A stretch of 64,000 nt of DNA from CBDCYS01 sp965226245 (GCA_965226245.1 CBDDCL010000009.1:1-64000), one strand, 5' to 3'. Counted from the first letter of the stretch, positions 9,888 to 18,806 are shown. Notes: a model not told the origin generated them from the sequence alone. Translations and numbers: made by a program.

Positions 9888-10466
9888 CTAGAACCCAACA
9901 AAGATGCCGATGCTGGACTCGAGAACATTCAGAGTATGATCCTCGACACCGCGTATAGAGTACATGCGCACATCGAAGCGAAGGCCGACAGGCGCCATCA
10001 CCTCCAGATTCAACCCGCCCCCATAGTTAAAACTGAACTTCGTCCCGAAGCTGGAAGACCCGCTGCCTCCCGCACGAACGAGACCCCCACCGGCTGTCGC
10101 GTAAGGCCGGAATCTGGGTGCGGGCAATTCCAGCCGCAGATTCGTACTGAAGAGAAAGGCATTGCCGTCGCTGTCAATGAAATTCGGACTGTACGCGACG
10201 GTGTGCTCCAATCCCAGTGGCGCCGCAGAACGATACAGCCGCACTCCGAAGATTCCAAAGTCCTTGGGGTCAATCTGGAAGCCTGAAAGATCGTCCGGGG
10301 AGTTTATAGACGGCACTCCGATGGCCCCGCCCACCCCGCCCACTCCTGAACTCAGAGTGAGGGTGCCCGGGTGCTGGAAGCCTCCAAACACTGTAAAGTC
10401 CTGAGCATGGAGCGTACCTGTGAACCCCGTCCACGCCACAATCAGAAATCCGAGGAAATATCTCAT
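9888..10466 (-). CDS. Outer-membrane beta-barrel protein
   Basis: The ATG at 10466 gives a signal peptide (MRYFLGFLIVAWTGFTGTLH, cut after AQ). The mature 170 residues alternate hydrophobic and polar residues in strand-like blocks (LYRSAAPLGLEHTVAYSPNF, RPYATAGGGLVRAG, FNYGGGLNLEVM) and end in SSIGIFVGF, a terminal phenylalanine typical of outer-membrane barrels. It fits the small OmpW/OmpA-like barrel superfamily; the substrate is unknown. The stop lies only a few bases from the IS5 element end. Confidence 0.7.
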   Translation of the reverse strand: MRYFLGFLIVAWTGFTGTLHAQDFTVFGGFQHPGTLTLSSGVGGVGGAIGVPSINSPDDLSGFQIDPKDFGIFGVRLYRSAAPLGLEHTVAYSPNFIDSDGNAFLFSTNLRLELPAPRFRPYATAGGGLVRAGGSGSSSFGTKFSFNYGGGLNLEVMAPVGLRFDVRMYSIRGVEDHTLNVLESSIGIFVGF

Positions 10467-10594
10467 CTGAAAATTATAATCAATCCATGTCGCCGTCCAA
10501 CCGCCGCTGTACCAAAACAGGTGAGACCCCTGCCTGACCCCGGCGGGCAAAGTAGGGGTAGACCCAACAGTCGTGCTCTGAGCCGCCATTTGGA

Positions 10595-11410
10595 TCATTC
10601 GAGCGGCAGCCGGTTGGCACCGGTCACCCAGATTTCCTTGCAGCGCAACTGCTCGCGCAGAGCTTCGAGGACGCAGATCTCATACGTGATCCGGTTGACG
10701 CGTTGCCGTCCCTGCGCGTCCTTCTCTATCACGGCCTCGCGCCAAAGTCCGCGCACGACGCCATCCAGCGGCACCTGTACCTCGACTGGGAACGTGCGTC
10801 CTTTGGTGCCGGCGTAACGCTTCACGAGGTCGAGCGCCTGGATGGCCGGGCGATGGCGCTCGTTGTTGGAGCGGAAGTTCAGCACCTGAAGAACCTGTGG
10901 CACCATACGCCTGTAGTGGCTCTTGTAGGAATTCCGGATCACCGTGCGTAGGGTGGTGCGATAGGCCGGTCCCGTCGCCTTCCACTCCTTTACCAGATTG
11001 CGTAGGGTCTCCTCGCTGACAACGGGGAACACGACCTCGCGCACGATCCCATCCGGTTTTTCGAGCGTGGCGTCGGCGACCTCGAACAGGAGGTTCTGCT
11101 TGCCGGTCACGCGCTTGATGTCGTCCAGCAATTCGCGGTCGACCTTGCGCTCGGCGCGCGCACCGATGTGGTGGATGGTTACAATCAGCAGCTCGACCAA
11201 GTCATCAATGAGGGTGCGGCCGCGTAGATGGGCGAAGGCCGCCAGCCAGGTAAGCCGGGCTGCCTCCGGATGCCGGCGCAGTTCATAAGGCGCTTCGATT
11301 GCGACACGCTGCCGGTAGCGCTCCAGTTCCTGCGGCAGCGCATGGTCAAACAGATCTGCTGGCAGTTCGAGCCGGCGAATCAGTTCCAACTTGGCCAACT
11401 CGTCCTGCAC
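10595..11410 (-). pseudogene. tnpA: Tn3-family transposase, internal fragment
   Basis: The 271-residue frame aligns by memory with the middle of Tn3 TnpA: LPADLFDHALPQELERYRQR, PYELRRHPEAARLTWLAAF, YRRMVPQVLQVLNFRSNNER, HRPAIQALDLVKRYA, and VNRITYEICVLEALREQLRC with KEIWVTGANR. TnpA is close to 1000 residues, so both the N-terminal binding region and most of the C-terminal catalytic half are missing. It ends abruptly at 10595 against the barrel gene's upstream region. Confidence 0.85.
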
Positions 11411-11583
11411 GCTGGCGAGGCTCGGCCGCCCGAGAAATTTCTAGAGACTCGCCGGGCGCTTCTCGCCTCGCACATCAATGCGTTTCTCGACGGTATCACT
11501 GTAACGGAAGAGTCTTTCGTGCCCGCCGTGATCGAGGATCTCATCAAGGAAGGTGAGAGCGGTGTCGCCAATTAAATCGGTAC

Positions 11584-11605
11584 TGCAATACCGTTTCGCA
11601 ACGCC
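11584..11605. repeat. Res-like 22-bp repeat, inverted copy at 17485
   Basis: TGCAATACCGTTTCGCAACG plus two bases; identical to the reverse complement of 17485-17506, which lies just upstream of the resolvase gene. It is close to the Tn3 tnpA fragment, consistent with half of a disrupted tnpA-res-tnpR locus. Confidence 0.7.
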
Positions 11606-11851
11606 CAAGCCCTAGAAGACCCGTCGGGTGCCGGATCGTTGCGTAACTGAGTTCCCTTTTTGCGCCACCCGTCCGCCGAGGGGCGCAGTGGGCTGTTCAC
11701 CGGGGTTGCTGTGGTCCCGTGGGGCAGTGCGAAGTTCAAGCAGAAGTGTCTTGGAAATCAGGGGGAAATGCCGGAGGCCGGTGTTGGGTATCATTACGTA
11801 GTCCGTTATATGAGGGGATCCGTGATACGGTCGTTCGCCGATACGATCACT

Positions 11852-12775
11852 TCAAACAGGCACTCCTACTCCGTAATGCCGATTCTCGGAGAACTCCGTA
11901 TAAACGCAATGATGCTTGAGAAACGAGCCCAATGCATCAAGCGATATGTGTTGTCCTGCTACGTCTTTGGGAGAGAGCACGATGGTAAGTCGATCGGTGA
12001 ATACCCTCTCAGAGCACGCTGCAATAAAGGATCTCACGATCTCTCTGACAACTTCTTCCCTAGTCTGGGTGAGTCTTGAAAATCCAGTACCAAGTGCTGG
12101 CATAACGATGGGCTCTTTCAGACCACGAGATCCGACGTACACCCACAGTTCCGCCAGGGAGACCCTCAACATATCGAAGCTACCTTTAGCCACCCCGTGT
12201 TCATTGATATCCGCAATTGCCAGGAAGTAAGCCCTGCGGTTCTTCCGATCAAGTCGGGCGGCCGTTCCTACCGGGTACTTTTTGGCTTTGCCTTCGCGCA
12301 CGCCCTGCAATTGCTCAAAATCAATGTTGCCCAAACCGACCAAGAGTTCATTGTCAAGCTGGGCCTCGTCAGCATAGTACCTCTTGGTGAATATCCCCTG
12401 AACGCTGTCCTCCGCAATCAGCTGGGGGGAGATCCGCGTGTCGAAAGTTGTGTTGCTTCCGACAATTAGAGCACCCGGAAACGAGAACACATCGCCAATA
12501 GCGATTTCGACGGTAACGTCGCGTCCGTTCAGCTTGTGAGCAACCGACATCTGCGGCCTACACTTCGCACATGCGATTATTACGCCGACCAAGGCGAACA
12601 ACCACCAGTAGCCTCGTAGCGTAGCCGGAAGGGTCGTCTCCTTTAAAAAGAAGTCTGTGATTTCAACGACAAGCCAGAGGGGGCCAAAGGAACCTATGAC
12701 AGCAGTGATGGCCCGAACCGAGATTAGGTTCCTCACCCATGTCCACGCCATCAAATGAAACTGTACCAGCGTCAC
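11852..12775 (-). CDS. thsA: Thoeris ThsA-like membrane/macro-domain effector
   Basis: The protein has two N-terminal membrane helices (about residues 24-42 and 55-71) followed by a macro-type domain from about residue 90: VEIAIGDVFSFPGALIVGSN with TTFDT, and later VMPALGTGFSRL. This matches the DUF6430/ThsA-macro family, the effector of type II Thoeris anti-phage systems, in which a nucleotide signal made by the TIR partner is sensed by the macro domain and the membrane part kills or arrests the cell. Its ATG overlaps the stop of the upstream TIR gene (ATGA), so the two are translationally coupled. The assignment rests on domain order and pairing recognised by eye. An ATG at 12751 (MAWTWVRN) is a weaker alternative start. 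Confidence 0.8.
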   Translation of the reverse strand: MTLVQFHLMAWTWVRNLISVRAITAVIGSFGPLWLVVEITDFFLKETTLPATLRGYWWLFALVGVIIACAKCRPQMSVAHKLNGRDVTVEIAIGDVFSFPGALIVGSNTTFDTRISPQLIAEDSVQGIFTKRYYADEAQLDNELLVGLGNIDFEQLQGVREGKAKKYPVGTAARLDRKNRRAYFLAIADINEHGVAKGSFDMLRVSLAELWVYVGSRGLKEPIVMPALGTGFSRLTQTREEVVREIVRSFIAACSERVFTDRLTIVLSPKDVAGQHISLDALGSFLKHHCVYTEFSENRHYGVGVPV

Positions 12776-13275
12776 AGTCCGAGGCCTGAGTAGACGTCAG
12801 CCTTGTAGTAGTACGGTCCAGTCTCCAGTCTCTTCCGGCGCTGCTCGTGAGACTCCGGCCAATTATCGAGGGCATGCTGCATGATTGCTGCGTTGAAGCT
12901 AACATGGATGGCGAGCTCATCCCTGAGCACCGGAGGACATCGGTCATGGTCCATGGAGCGCCTTCCGTTGAGGTTCACGGCAATGATCGGAAGATCCCGT
13001 TTGATTGCCTGCTCAATCTCCCACCGCACAAACTTTTGTAGATACCGAGTGTGCTCACCTACCAGAAGAACGAATACCCTGGAATTGCGCATTCTCTCCG
13101 CCAGCTGGGCCTTGATGGAGGCTTCTTGGCTCGAATCCCGTGCGGTGTTCAGATCGTGAGCGTTATAGAAGTTGAACGCAATGCCGTCGTTTTGCTTCCA
13201 AGCTTGCATCAGCCGGTAGTAAACCATGTCCGTATCCCCATCGAAGGAGACGAAGGACTTATTTCGATACGGCAT
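12772..13275 (-). CDS. thsB: Thoeris ThsB-like TIR-domain protein
   Basis: A GAGG box precedes the ATG at 13275 (MPYRNKSFVSFDGD); a TTG six bases earlier is possible. The 167 residues match the DUF1863/MTH538 TIR-like family: the opening strand SFVSFDGDTD, NFYNAHDLN, the SRVFVLLVGEHTRYLQKFVR segment and WEIEQAI, whose first glutamate (about position 86) is the expected catalytic residue. In Thoeris, ThsB senses infection and makes a signalling nucleotide from NAD+. The gene is followed directly by thsA. Its upstream region ends at a miniature IS1380 derivative 70 bp away, which could have changed the promoter. Confidence 0.82.
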   Translation of the reverse strand: MPYRNKSFVSFDGDTDMVYYRLMQAWKQNDGIAFNFYNAHDLNTARDSSQEASIKAQLAERMRNSRVFVLLVGEHTRYLQKFVRWEIEQAIKRDLPIIAVNLNGRRSMDHDRCPPVLRDELAIHVSFNAAIMQHALDNWPESHEQRRKRLETGPYYYKADVYSGLGL

Positions 13276-13347
13276 ACTCAATCCTCTTCGGCGACGCTAA
13301 CGCCCACGGCGCCTGGACCGACTCAGAGCTTATTTCATTATGTGTAA

Positions 13348-13877
13348 CCTGAATTATGCACTGCGGCGTGGACCTGAGGAGGGCTGAGCCGCAAGGGACC
13401 ATTGGGAACCCCCGAAAACATGGGGTAAAAAGGTAGGCTGGCAAAGATCCCAGCTTCGCCAGCCAACCCCAAGGAGGTCACCCACATGGTTACCAGACGA
13501 AAACAGCATAGCTCCCAAAGGCCCGTCCAACAAGGCCCAGCCGTGACGGCCTCGCGACCCAATAAAATCGGGGCTTCGACGCCTTACCACTTCCGCGGCA
13601 AGAAGCCGACTCCCTACGGCGGCTTTCTGCCGGTGGTCGGGAGGGCGCTGATCTGAGAGCCTGGCTATGCGCTATGCATAAAATTTTATGCACTAGCCGT
13701 AACGCACTGGAAACACGTCACTTCCGAGCGAGGTTTTGACGACGCGGAATCTGGGCGGGAAGGGAAACCGGGGACGGAGAAGCCAAAAGACCAGTTGCCG
13801 AGCTACCACCTCACGACGACCGCCAACCCGCTACGAACGCAGCCACACTCGCAAAGTGAATCTGTGCATAATTCAGG
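13348..13877. mobile_element. Miniature IS1380-derived element (internal deletion)
   Basis: Ends are CCTGAATTATGCAC and its inverse, as in the two full copies at 26030 and 54379. The first 290 bp match the 5' end of the full element (including the transposase start MVTRRKQHSS) and the last 240 bp match its 3' end, so about 1.27 kb was deleted. A 5-bp TGTAA is present on both sides (13343-13347 and 13878-13882), the expected target duplication for this family. It cannot make transposase itself but keeps both ends. Confidence 0.85.
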
Positions 13878-13900
13878 TGTAACCATACTTGTGGGGTATC

Positions 13901-13950
13901 CATTTCACCAGGATTTCCTTTTTGGCCGTCCTGGAACGTATACGATAGCC
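13901..13950. repeat. Diverged copy of the GTATAC...AAATCCTGG repeat
   Basis: On the minus strand it reads GTATACGTTCCAGGACGGCC followed by AAAAAGGAAATCCTGG. It is a diverged relative of the exact 54-bp repeat at 20493-20546 and 50513-50566. Confidence 0.5.
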
Positions 13951-14074
13951 GACTACCGGCTGCGATGCAACGGTTTTCGCACTGCTGCCAGATTCGGTAC
14001 TCCTTTCGCTGCCGCTCCGGCGAAGCCAGAGGGCCCTTTAGCAACACCTCTCCCGCGCCGACCCTCCTCGTAGC

Positions 14075-14309
14075 CCGCCAAGCGGCTGTAGACCGACTGC
14101 CGCAACAGATCAGCGAACGTGAACTGCTTGTTTGTGCCTTGTCGGGAGTCGCTGAGATGTTCGTCAATCAGTTCTCCGAGACCAAGTCGTTCGTCCAGTT
14201 CGCGAACCAAAATCAGGCCACCGTCGGAAGTGACGTGCGATCCCTGGAAATCGACTTTCAACAAGCCGTTGAAACTTAGCTGGAATGGCTTGGTTTGTTT
14301 TTCACCCAT
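14075..14309 (-). pseudogene. IS1380-family transposase, N-terminal fragment (second type)
   Basis: Starts MGEKQTKPFQLSFNGLLKVD and contains FQGSHVTSDGGLILVRELDE and FADLLRQSVYSRLAGYE, the normal N-terminus of another IS1380-family branch, different from the full copies in this window. Similarity stops after about 80 residues (GYEEG). A C-terminal piece of the same type of transposase lies at 20735-21097. Confidence 0.8.
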
Positions 14310-14409
14310 TGGGTGTCGGCCTCCCTGGCGTCCTCATCGGGCTCTAGCCCCTATGAATAAAGACGCTCAAGGCCGCCGGAAGGTCGGGATGTCAAACACC
14401 AAATTGAAA

Positions 14410-14665
14410 ATGCGGGTTCAAAGAGCTTGACGCCAGCACGCCACAGGACCGTGGCGTCTCGCGCGCGGTTCATGGCCGAAACGAAGGTCACAAACAGGCG
14501 CACCGATCGGTCCGGCGTGCCGAAAGCACGCAGTTGCTGCACGCATTTGACTCCCGGCATTCGCGACCATGCAGTGCCCGACGCCATGTCTCTCGCGGAG
14601 AGGTCAAGCCCGTCATCGTAGAAGTCGCGGGCGATCATCTCGGCCAGTCGGGCGGTGTCAGGCAT
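14410..14665 (-). pseudogene. Truncated hypothetical protein
   Basis: The frame from ATG 14665 reads like a real protein for about 83 residues (ARLAEMIARDFYDDGLDLSA, GTPDRSVRLFVTFVSAMNRA, LWRAGVKLFEP), then becomes unrelated sequence where the left flank of the IS1380-type fragment begins. I do not recognise the family. It looks cut by that insertion. Confidence 0.45.
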
Positions 14666-14787
14666 GTCTGGTCAGTCTACCCCATGGTGGTTGAAGCCAG
14701 CCGAGCGGGAACTTTAATACAGCACGATAAAGTATGTTATCGTTCTATGTCTCAGGATCACCCCGTTTCGTCTTCTTGAACCCCCTT

Positions 14788-14910
14788 TCCCTCGCCACGG
14801 ATGATTCCAGATCGGTCCTCGCCGTCAAGGGTTCGCTGCGCCGCTTCGCGCCCTGGACGGCTGCGGGCCGATTCGGGAGACGTGGCTGTTTACGAGGGAA
14901 AGGGGATGTC
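14788..14910. repeat. Plasmid scar, inverted copy of about 51325-51450
   Basis: About 120 bp (GATGATTCCAGATCGGTCCT ... GAGGGAAAGGGG) match the reverse complement of the sequence flanking the plasmid origin region near 51.4 kb, with few mismatches. It carries no gene. It marks another plasmid-derived junction. Confidence 0.8.
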
Positions 14911-15192
14911 CCGGCGTCCGCCGGCCCAGATCAGCGAGTGCGCACGTCTAATCCGCGCCTCGAGTTCGATTGCCGGCACGGGTTTGATGTCCGTGTCACC
15001 CCCCGCGACAACTAGGGTGTACTCCGGCGCGTCTCCGTACTGCTTGGGAAAAGCCTCGCGCGCCCCGATCTGGTTCTTGACGCGTTCGCCGGGTGGATAT
15101 CCAGCGATGTCCAAGATGACGCTCTTGCGTCCCTCGTCGACGAGTGCAAGTTGCACAAAGGAAGGTATGAGCAACGTTTGCGTAACAACCAC
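14890..15192 (-). pseudogene. Protein fragment, family not recognised
   Basis: The frame reads naturally (LALVDEGRKSVILDIAGYPP, GERVKNQIGAREAFPKQYGD, TLVVAGGDTDIKPVPAIELE) but lacks a plausible start region and ends inside the repeat shared with 51.4 kb. It is probably the middle or end of a gene fused to plasmid scar sequence. Confidence 0.35.
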
Positions 15193-15430
15193 GGAACAAT
15201 CCGGACCTCAATTCTGCACCCAGGAACAAAAGACACGATGGGTGAAAGAGCAGTAAGCGACGGGAGCAAGAAGCAAAAGCTTGGAACATGGAGCTGGATT
15301 ATTCAATCGGGCACTGTCAAGTGAACGCATTACAAGCTGAGATAACCCTAAAATATCAGTAGCAAAAACCACCCCGGAATACTCGATGTGGTGGCTTGGT
15401 TCTTCGGAAACCAGTTCACCTGACAATACC

Positions 15431-16123
15431 CTATTCGAGCATGACGTATTGCTCCAGGCGGGCGACCTCCTGCTCATCCACGTACTTGCCGATCTCCCGG
15501 CGGAACTGCTCCATGCTCTGGTAGGGCCGGTACTCCTTGAACTCATGGAGCAAACGCTCGCCCACGCCCGGGATGGCGAGGATCTCTTCATCGCTGGCGG
15601 TATTGAGGTTGATGGGCACGAAAACATATTGCTCCAGGCGGGCGACCTCCTGCTCATCCACGTATTTGCCGATCTCCCGGCGGAATTGATCGATGGCCTG
15701 ATAGGGACGGTATTCCTCGAACTCGTGAGCGATCCGGGGACCCACGCCCGGAACCAGCTGAAAGTCCTTTTTGGGAGTGGTATTGAGATTCATGGGGACA
15801 AACAGATTCACGTAAAGCTCCCCCTGCTGCTCCTGGCTGAGGGATTCGTTCAGCCGCGCCGCTAGCTCGGTCATGCTCAAGAAGGGGCGTTCCTCCAGAA
15901 TCATTGCCACCAGGGTTTCATCCAGCTGGGGCAACGCCAGGAGTTCCTCTTCGCCGGCCTGGTTGGGGTTCAAAACGACGGCACTCTCCATCGGCTCTGG
16001 GGTCGGCTCGGCGACGGGAGCCTCGGCCGCCTCTTCGGTGACCGTTTCAGCGCAGCCCGCCAAGCCCCCGGCCAGGATAAGCGGCATGAACAGGGTGTGA
16101 ATCAGTCTTTTTCTCGAGTTCAT
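15431..16123 (-). CDS. Helix-hairpin-helix lipoprotein with internal duplication
   Basis: The start ATG at 16123 overlaps the stop of the upstream membrane protein. The signal (LFMPLILAGGLAGC) ends in a lipobox. An acidic linker leads to three helix-hairpin-helix units of the ComEA type: LNPNQAGEEELLALPQLDET, LNTTPKKDFQLVPGVGPRIA and LNTASDEEILAIPGVGERLL. The last two are followed by near-identical tails (FRREIGKYVDEQEVARLEQY), so one unit of about 70 residues was duplicated. ComEA-type units bind DNA, but here the role could equally be protein binding at the envelope. Confidence 0.75.
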   Translation of the reverse strand: MNSRKRLIHTLFMPLILAGGLAGCAETVTEEAAEAPVAEPTPEPMESAVVLNPNQAGEEELLALPQLDETLVAMILEERPFLSMTELAARLNESLSQEQQGELYVNLFVPMNLNTTPKKDFQLVPGVGPRIAHEFEEYRPYQAIDQFRREIGKYVDEQEVARLEQYVFVPINLNTASDEEILAIPGVGERLLHEFKEYRPYQSMEQFRREIGKYVDEQEVARLEQYVMLE

Positions 16124-16605
16124 TTTGTTTCTCCTGGGTCCTCAGGGGGACCTCCATTGAATCGATTCAGTCGCGGGTGCCGGTAGGTGTAGGTCAGCCC
16201 CACCAGCCCCAGAGTCATCATCATCCCCGGTGCCAGGGTGGGTGTGGCTCCCATGATCGACTCCCCAAAAAGCTCCAGCCCTTTTCGGGAAGGATACATC
16301 TCCAGCTCGAACTCCACATTCCCCTGATAGTGCAGAACGCATCCCACCACCCCACTCAGGACGAATAGCAGCATGGCTCCCTGAAACACCCTCATCACCG
16401 CCGGTCCCGGCTTGAGCGTGGCCCAACATAACACGGCCAGGGCCAGGACGATGAGAACCAGAGGCACTCGTTGCCAGAAGCCGTCGGTATGCCCCATCAA
16501 GAGCAGTTCGGCGCCGGTGCCCACCAGGCCGGTTAAAAGGATGGCCATCAAGAACCAACGAAGGGTACTCAGGGTTCTGGTTTCGCCGTGCTCATTCGCC
16601 GCCAA
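16120..16605 (-). CDS. Four-helix membrane protein, operon partner of HhH lipoprotein
   Basis: I prefer the TTG at 16605, which has AGAAAGA upstream; the much longer open frame above it overlaps the divergent oxidoreductase gene and is not credible. The product has four hydrophobic segments (FLMAILLTGLVGTGAELLLM, VPLVLIVLALAVLCWATL, FQGAMLLFVLSGVVGC, PGMMMTLGLVGLTYTY). No family name comes to mind. It overlaps the next gene by 4 bp, indicating coupled translation with the lipoprotein. Confidence 0.6.
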   Translation of the reverse strand: MAANEHGETRTLSTLRWFLMAILLTGLVGTGAELLLMGHTDGFWQRVPLVLIVLALAVLCWATLKPGPAVMRVFQGAMLLFVLSGVVGCVLHYQGNVEFELEMYPSRKGLELFGESIMGATPTLAPGMMMTLGLVGLTYTYRHPRLNRFNGGPPEDPGETK

Positions 16606-16752
16606 GGCTATTCTTTCTTTCTGCAATGGTGAGATCGGGATGCGCCGAATTATATCAGCTTCGTGAGAGGGCCGAGAGCGGCCGCCTAACCCTGCAACTC
16701 TTGACATCCCCCGGGAGATTTTAATCGGTTGCAAAAAGCCCTGAAGGCAGCA

Positions 16753-17361
16753 ATGGTCCAAGACAGTGATCCTTACGATGTAGTAGTGGTCGGTGCGGGA
16801 GTGGTCGGCATCATTGTGGCGGCGAAGATTGCTCAAAAAGGAGTTCACCTGCGAACGAAAGGTCGACTTCGAGTGGCCCTGATGGAGAGAGGTCCCTACC
16901 TGAAGGGGACACCGCGACCGGGCTACGGTCATCCCCTGCGCCGGCGCATGTTCACCAATGTGATGAGTGAGTTTCGAGAGGGTCGCCGCTATCTGATGGA
17001 AGTTCCTCAGGGTCCAGGCGGAACCTATGGCTATCCCATTCCCGCCGCATCGACCGTGGGGGGTGGTTCCCTTCACTACGGAGCCGAAACCCGGGATCCT
17101 CATTCCGTGGACTACCTGGCCTGGCAGGACGAGACGGGGGTCGATTGGACCGAAGCCAGAATGCAGTCCGCCGGCCAGGAAATCCACCGCATGTCAAGCA
17201 TCCATGAACGACCCCGCCAGCTGGTGGGTCAATTCTGCCTGGAATTCGGTCAGGCGGGAAGGGATCTCGGTTTCGAGGTCCATCCCACCTACGTGGCCAA
17301 GCGCAACTGCTCTGTTTGTTCGTCCGCCACAACCTCTCCACCCGTCGGCACATCTCCTTGA
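16753..17361 (+). pseudogene. GMC-type oxidoreductase, N-terminal fragment
   Basis: GAAGG precedes the ATG at 16753. The product begins with an FAD-binding Rossmann motif (DPYDVVVVGAGVVGIIVAAK) and GSLHYGAE, typical of GMC-family oxidoreductases of 500 or more residues. After VAKRNC (about 17316) the reading frame becomes unrelated and stops, so only about 190 residues remain. The break lies just before the resolvase locus. Confidence 0.7.
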
Positions 17362-17484
17362 GCCGTCCCTCGCAGGTCTGTGGTCGGTCTTCTGCCACGC
17401 CCGGCGAAGGGAGCTTACCCCAACGACTTGCACAAAGGAACGGTTTTGCAATGATCCGGTGCCGAACGTGTTTTCAATGGCTTA

Positions 17485-17537
17485 GGCGTTGCGAAACGGT
17501 ATTGCAAAACCAATGTGATTAGCGATACCTTTATGCA
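17485..17537 (+). promoter_or_regulatory. Candidate resolvase res site
   Basis: Directly upstream of the resolvase gene are two similar blocks, GCGAAACGGTATTGCAA and GCGATACCTTTATGCAA, spaced about 29 bp. Paired half-sites like this are what Tn3-type resolvases bind, and resolvases repress their own promoter there. The first block is part of the 22-bp repeat found inverted at 11584. Confidence 0.5.
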
Positions 17538-18092
17538 ATGTTGATCGGTTACGCCCGCGTTTCCACAGACGATCAGGACACCGCTGCTCAAGTGGCCGCG
17601 TTGCAAGCGGCTGGGTGCGAACGCATCTTTCGCGACAAGGCTTCCGGGGGACGTTGGGACCGGCCCCAATTCCTCCGGCTCCTCAATCAACTTCGCGCCG
17701 GTGATGTGGTCGTTGTCTGGAAGCTGGATCGGCTGTCGCGCTCTCTGCGCGACGTGCTCACGATCATGGAGCAGCTCGGGGAAGCCGGAGCGGGATTCCG
17801 TAGCTTGACCGAGGCGATCGACACGACCACTCCGGCCGGCCGGATGATGATGCAAATGGTGGGGGCCTTCGCGGAGTTCGAGCGCGCCATGCTGCGGGAA
17901 CGCACCCAGGCCGGAGTCGATGCCGCCCGTCAGGAAGGCCGCGTCGGGGGACGCCGCCCCAAGCTCTCCCCGCAACAGCAATCCGAGATTCGAAAGATGG
18001 TTTCGGAAGGAGATAAGACCGCCGCCGCCGCTGCACGCCTCTTCAAGGTCCACCCAGCCACCGTCTCGCGGCTGCTCGAGCGAAAGCCCTAG
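17538..18092 (+). CDS. tnpR: Tn3-type serine resolvase
   Basis: 184 residues with the complete small serine recombinase layout: MLIGYARVSTDDQD with the catalytic serine at position 10, KLDRLSRSLRDV, FRSLTEAIDTTTPAGRMMMQ, AEFERAMLRERT, and a C-terminal helix-turn-helix (KTAAAAARLFKVHPATVSRL). It should resolve Tn3 cointegrates at a res site, likely the repeat block just upstream. No intact tnpA is adjacent; only fragments are found elsewhere in the window. It appears intact. Confidence 0.92.
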   Translation: MLIGYARVSTDDQDTAAQVAALQAAGCERIFRDKASGGRWDRPQFLRLLNQLRAGDVVVVWKLDRLSRSLRDVLTIMEQLGEAGAGFRSLTEAIDTTTPAGRMMMQMVGAFAEFERAMLRERTQAGVDAARQEGRVGGRRPKLSPQQQSEIRKMVSEGDKTAAAAARLFKVHPATVSRLLERKP

Positions 18093-18140
18093 ACGGCTTC
18101 GAACCACGTCACGGCCGCACTCGCCGAGGACCACCAAAAG

Positions 18141-18257
18141 ATGACCGCACACATCACGAAATTGACCGCCGCCTACGACGCTCTGATCAACTCGTACAAC
18201 GACTTGACCAACGCCTACAACGCTCTGAGGAGGGATTTAACAGAGCTCATTCGTTGA
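18141..18257 (+). other. Possible small coiled-coil ORF
   Basis: A 38-residue frame with a heptad-like pattern (AAYDALINSYNDLTNAYNAL). The same frame is open upstream to the resolvase stop region, so it may be the end of a truncated gene. No ribosome site was found. Confidence 0.25.
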
Positions 18258-18392
18258 TCCACGCCGAGGCCGAGCAGAAGCGGAAGGCAGGGCACCTGCG
18301 GAACCGCGTTAAGGGTCGAATCGAGAGCCTTATCCAAGGCAGAGCGCGCAGTCGCGGCCATGACTTCAGCCGGTAGTTTCGAGTGAGAGTTG

Positions 18393-18677
18393 TCATGCTC
18401 GCTCTTTGACCTCCCGTTCCTCTAACAACCGCGCCCCGCAGTCGGCGCACACGTCCGCAGGGGCCAGCTCGATTGTTGTGACGGCCTGCATGGTGAGGGT
18501 TCTGTCGTTTCCGCCGCAGGCGTCCAAGCGGCATTGCTCGCAGACGTAGGGGCCGCCGGTCGGCTTCGGGTTGCGCCATGCGCCGCCCCGTGCCAACGCC
18601 CAATACCTGGTCATGGTTCCTTCCGCATTTCCAGCCATGTCCAGGCTGCGTCCAACCGTCTTCTTTTTGACTGCCAT
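18393..18677 (-). CDS. Small four-cysteine protein
   Basis: 94 residues starting MAVKKKTVGRSL. Two CxxC pairs (CEQC and CADC), separated by 36 residues, suggest a zinc-binding fold. The start of the protein is basic. I do not recognise a family; it could be a plasmid- or phage-borne accessory protein. Confidence 0.45.
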   Translation of the reverse strand: MAVKKKTVGRSLDMAGNAEGTMTRYWALARGGAWRNPKPTGGPYVCEQCRLDACGGNDRTLTMQAVTTIELAPADVCADCGARLLEEREVKERA

Positions 18678-18806
18678 AGATGGCCGTATGATACACAGTT
18701 TTGTGAGACAGCAAAACAGGACGGTTTCGGTCGGGGTTTCAGCCCCGAAACCGGGCCCCCGGAAAACGTCTCGTCAAACGTTCGGGGGTCCGCCCGACGC
18801 AAGCAA

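Noticed and set aside
11420..11575. Plus-strand frame with PPEKFLETRRALLASHINAF looking like the C-terminus of a DUF262/GmrSD-type protein
   Set aside because: It reads naturally, but only about 50 residues remain with no start and no motif; I could not support a family call.
16606..17187. Long N-terminal extension of the minus-strand membrane protein
   Set aside because: It lies opposite the GMC oxidoreductase fragment, whose Rossmann motif is clear; the extension is a frame shadow.
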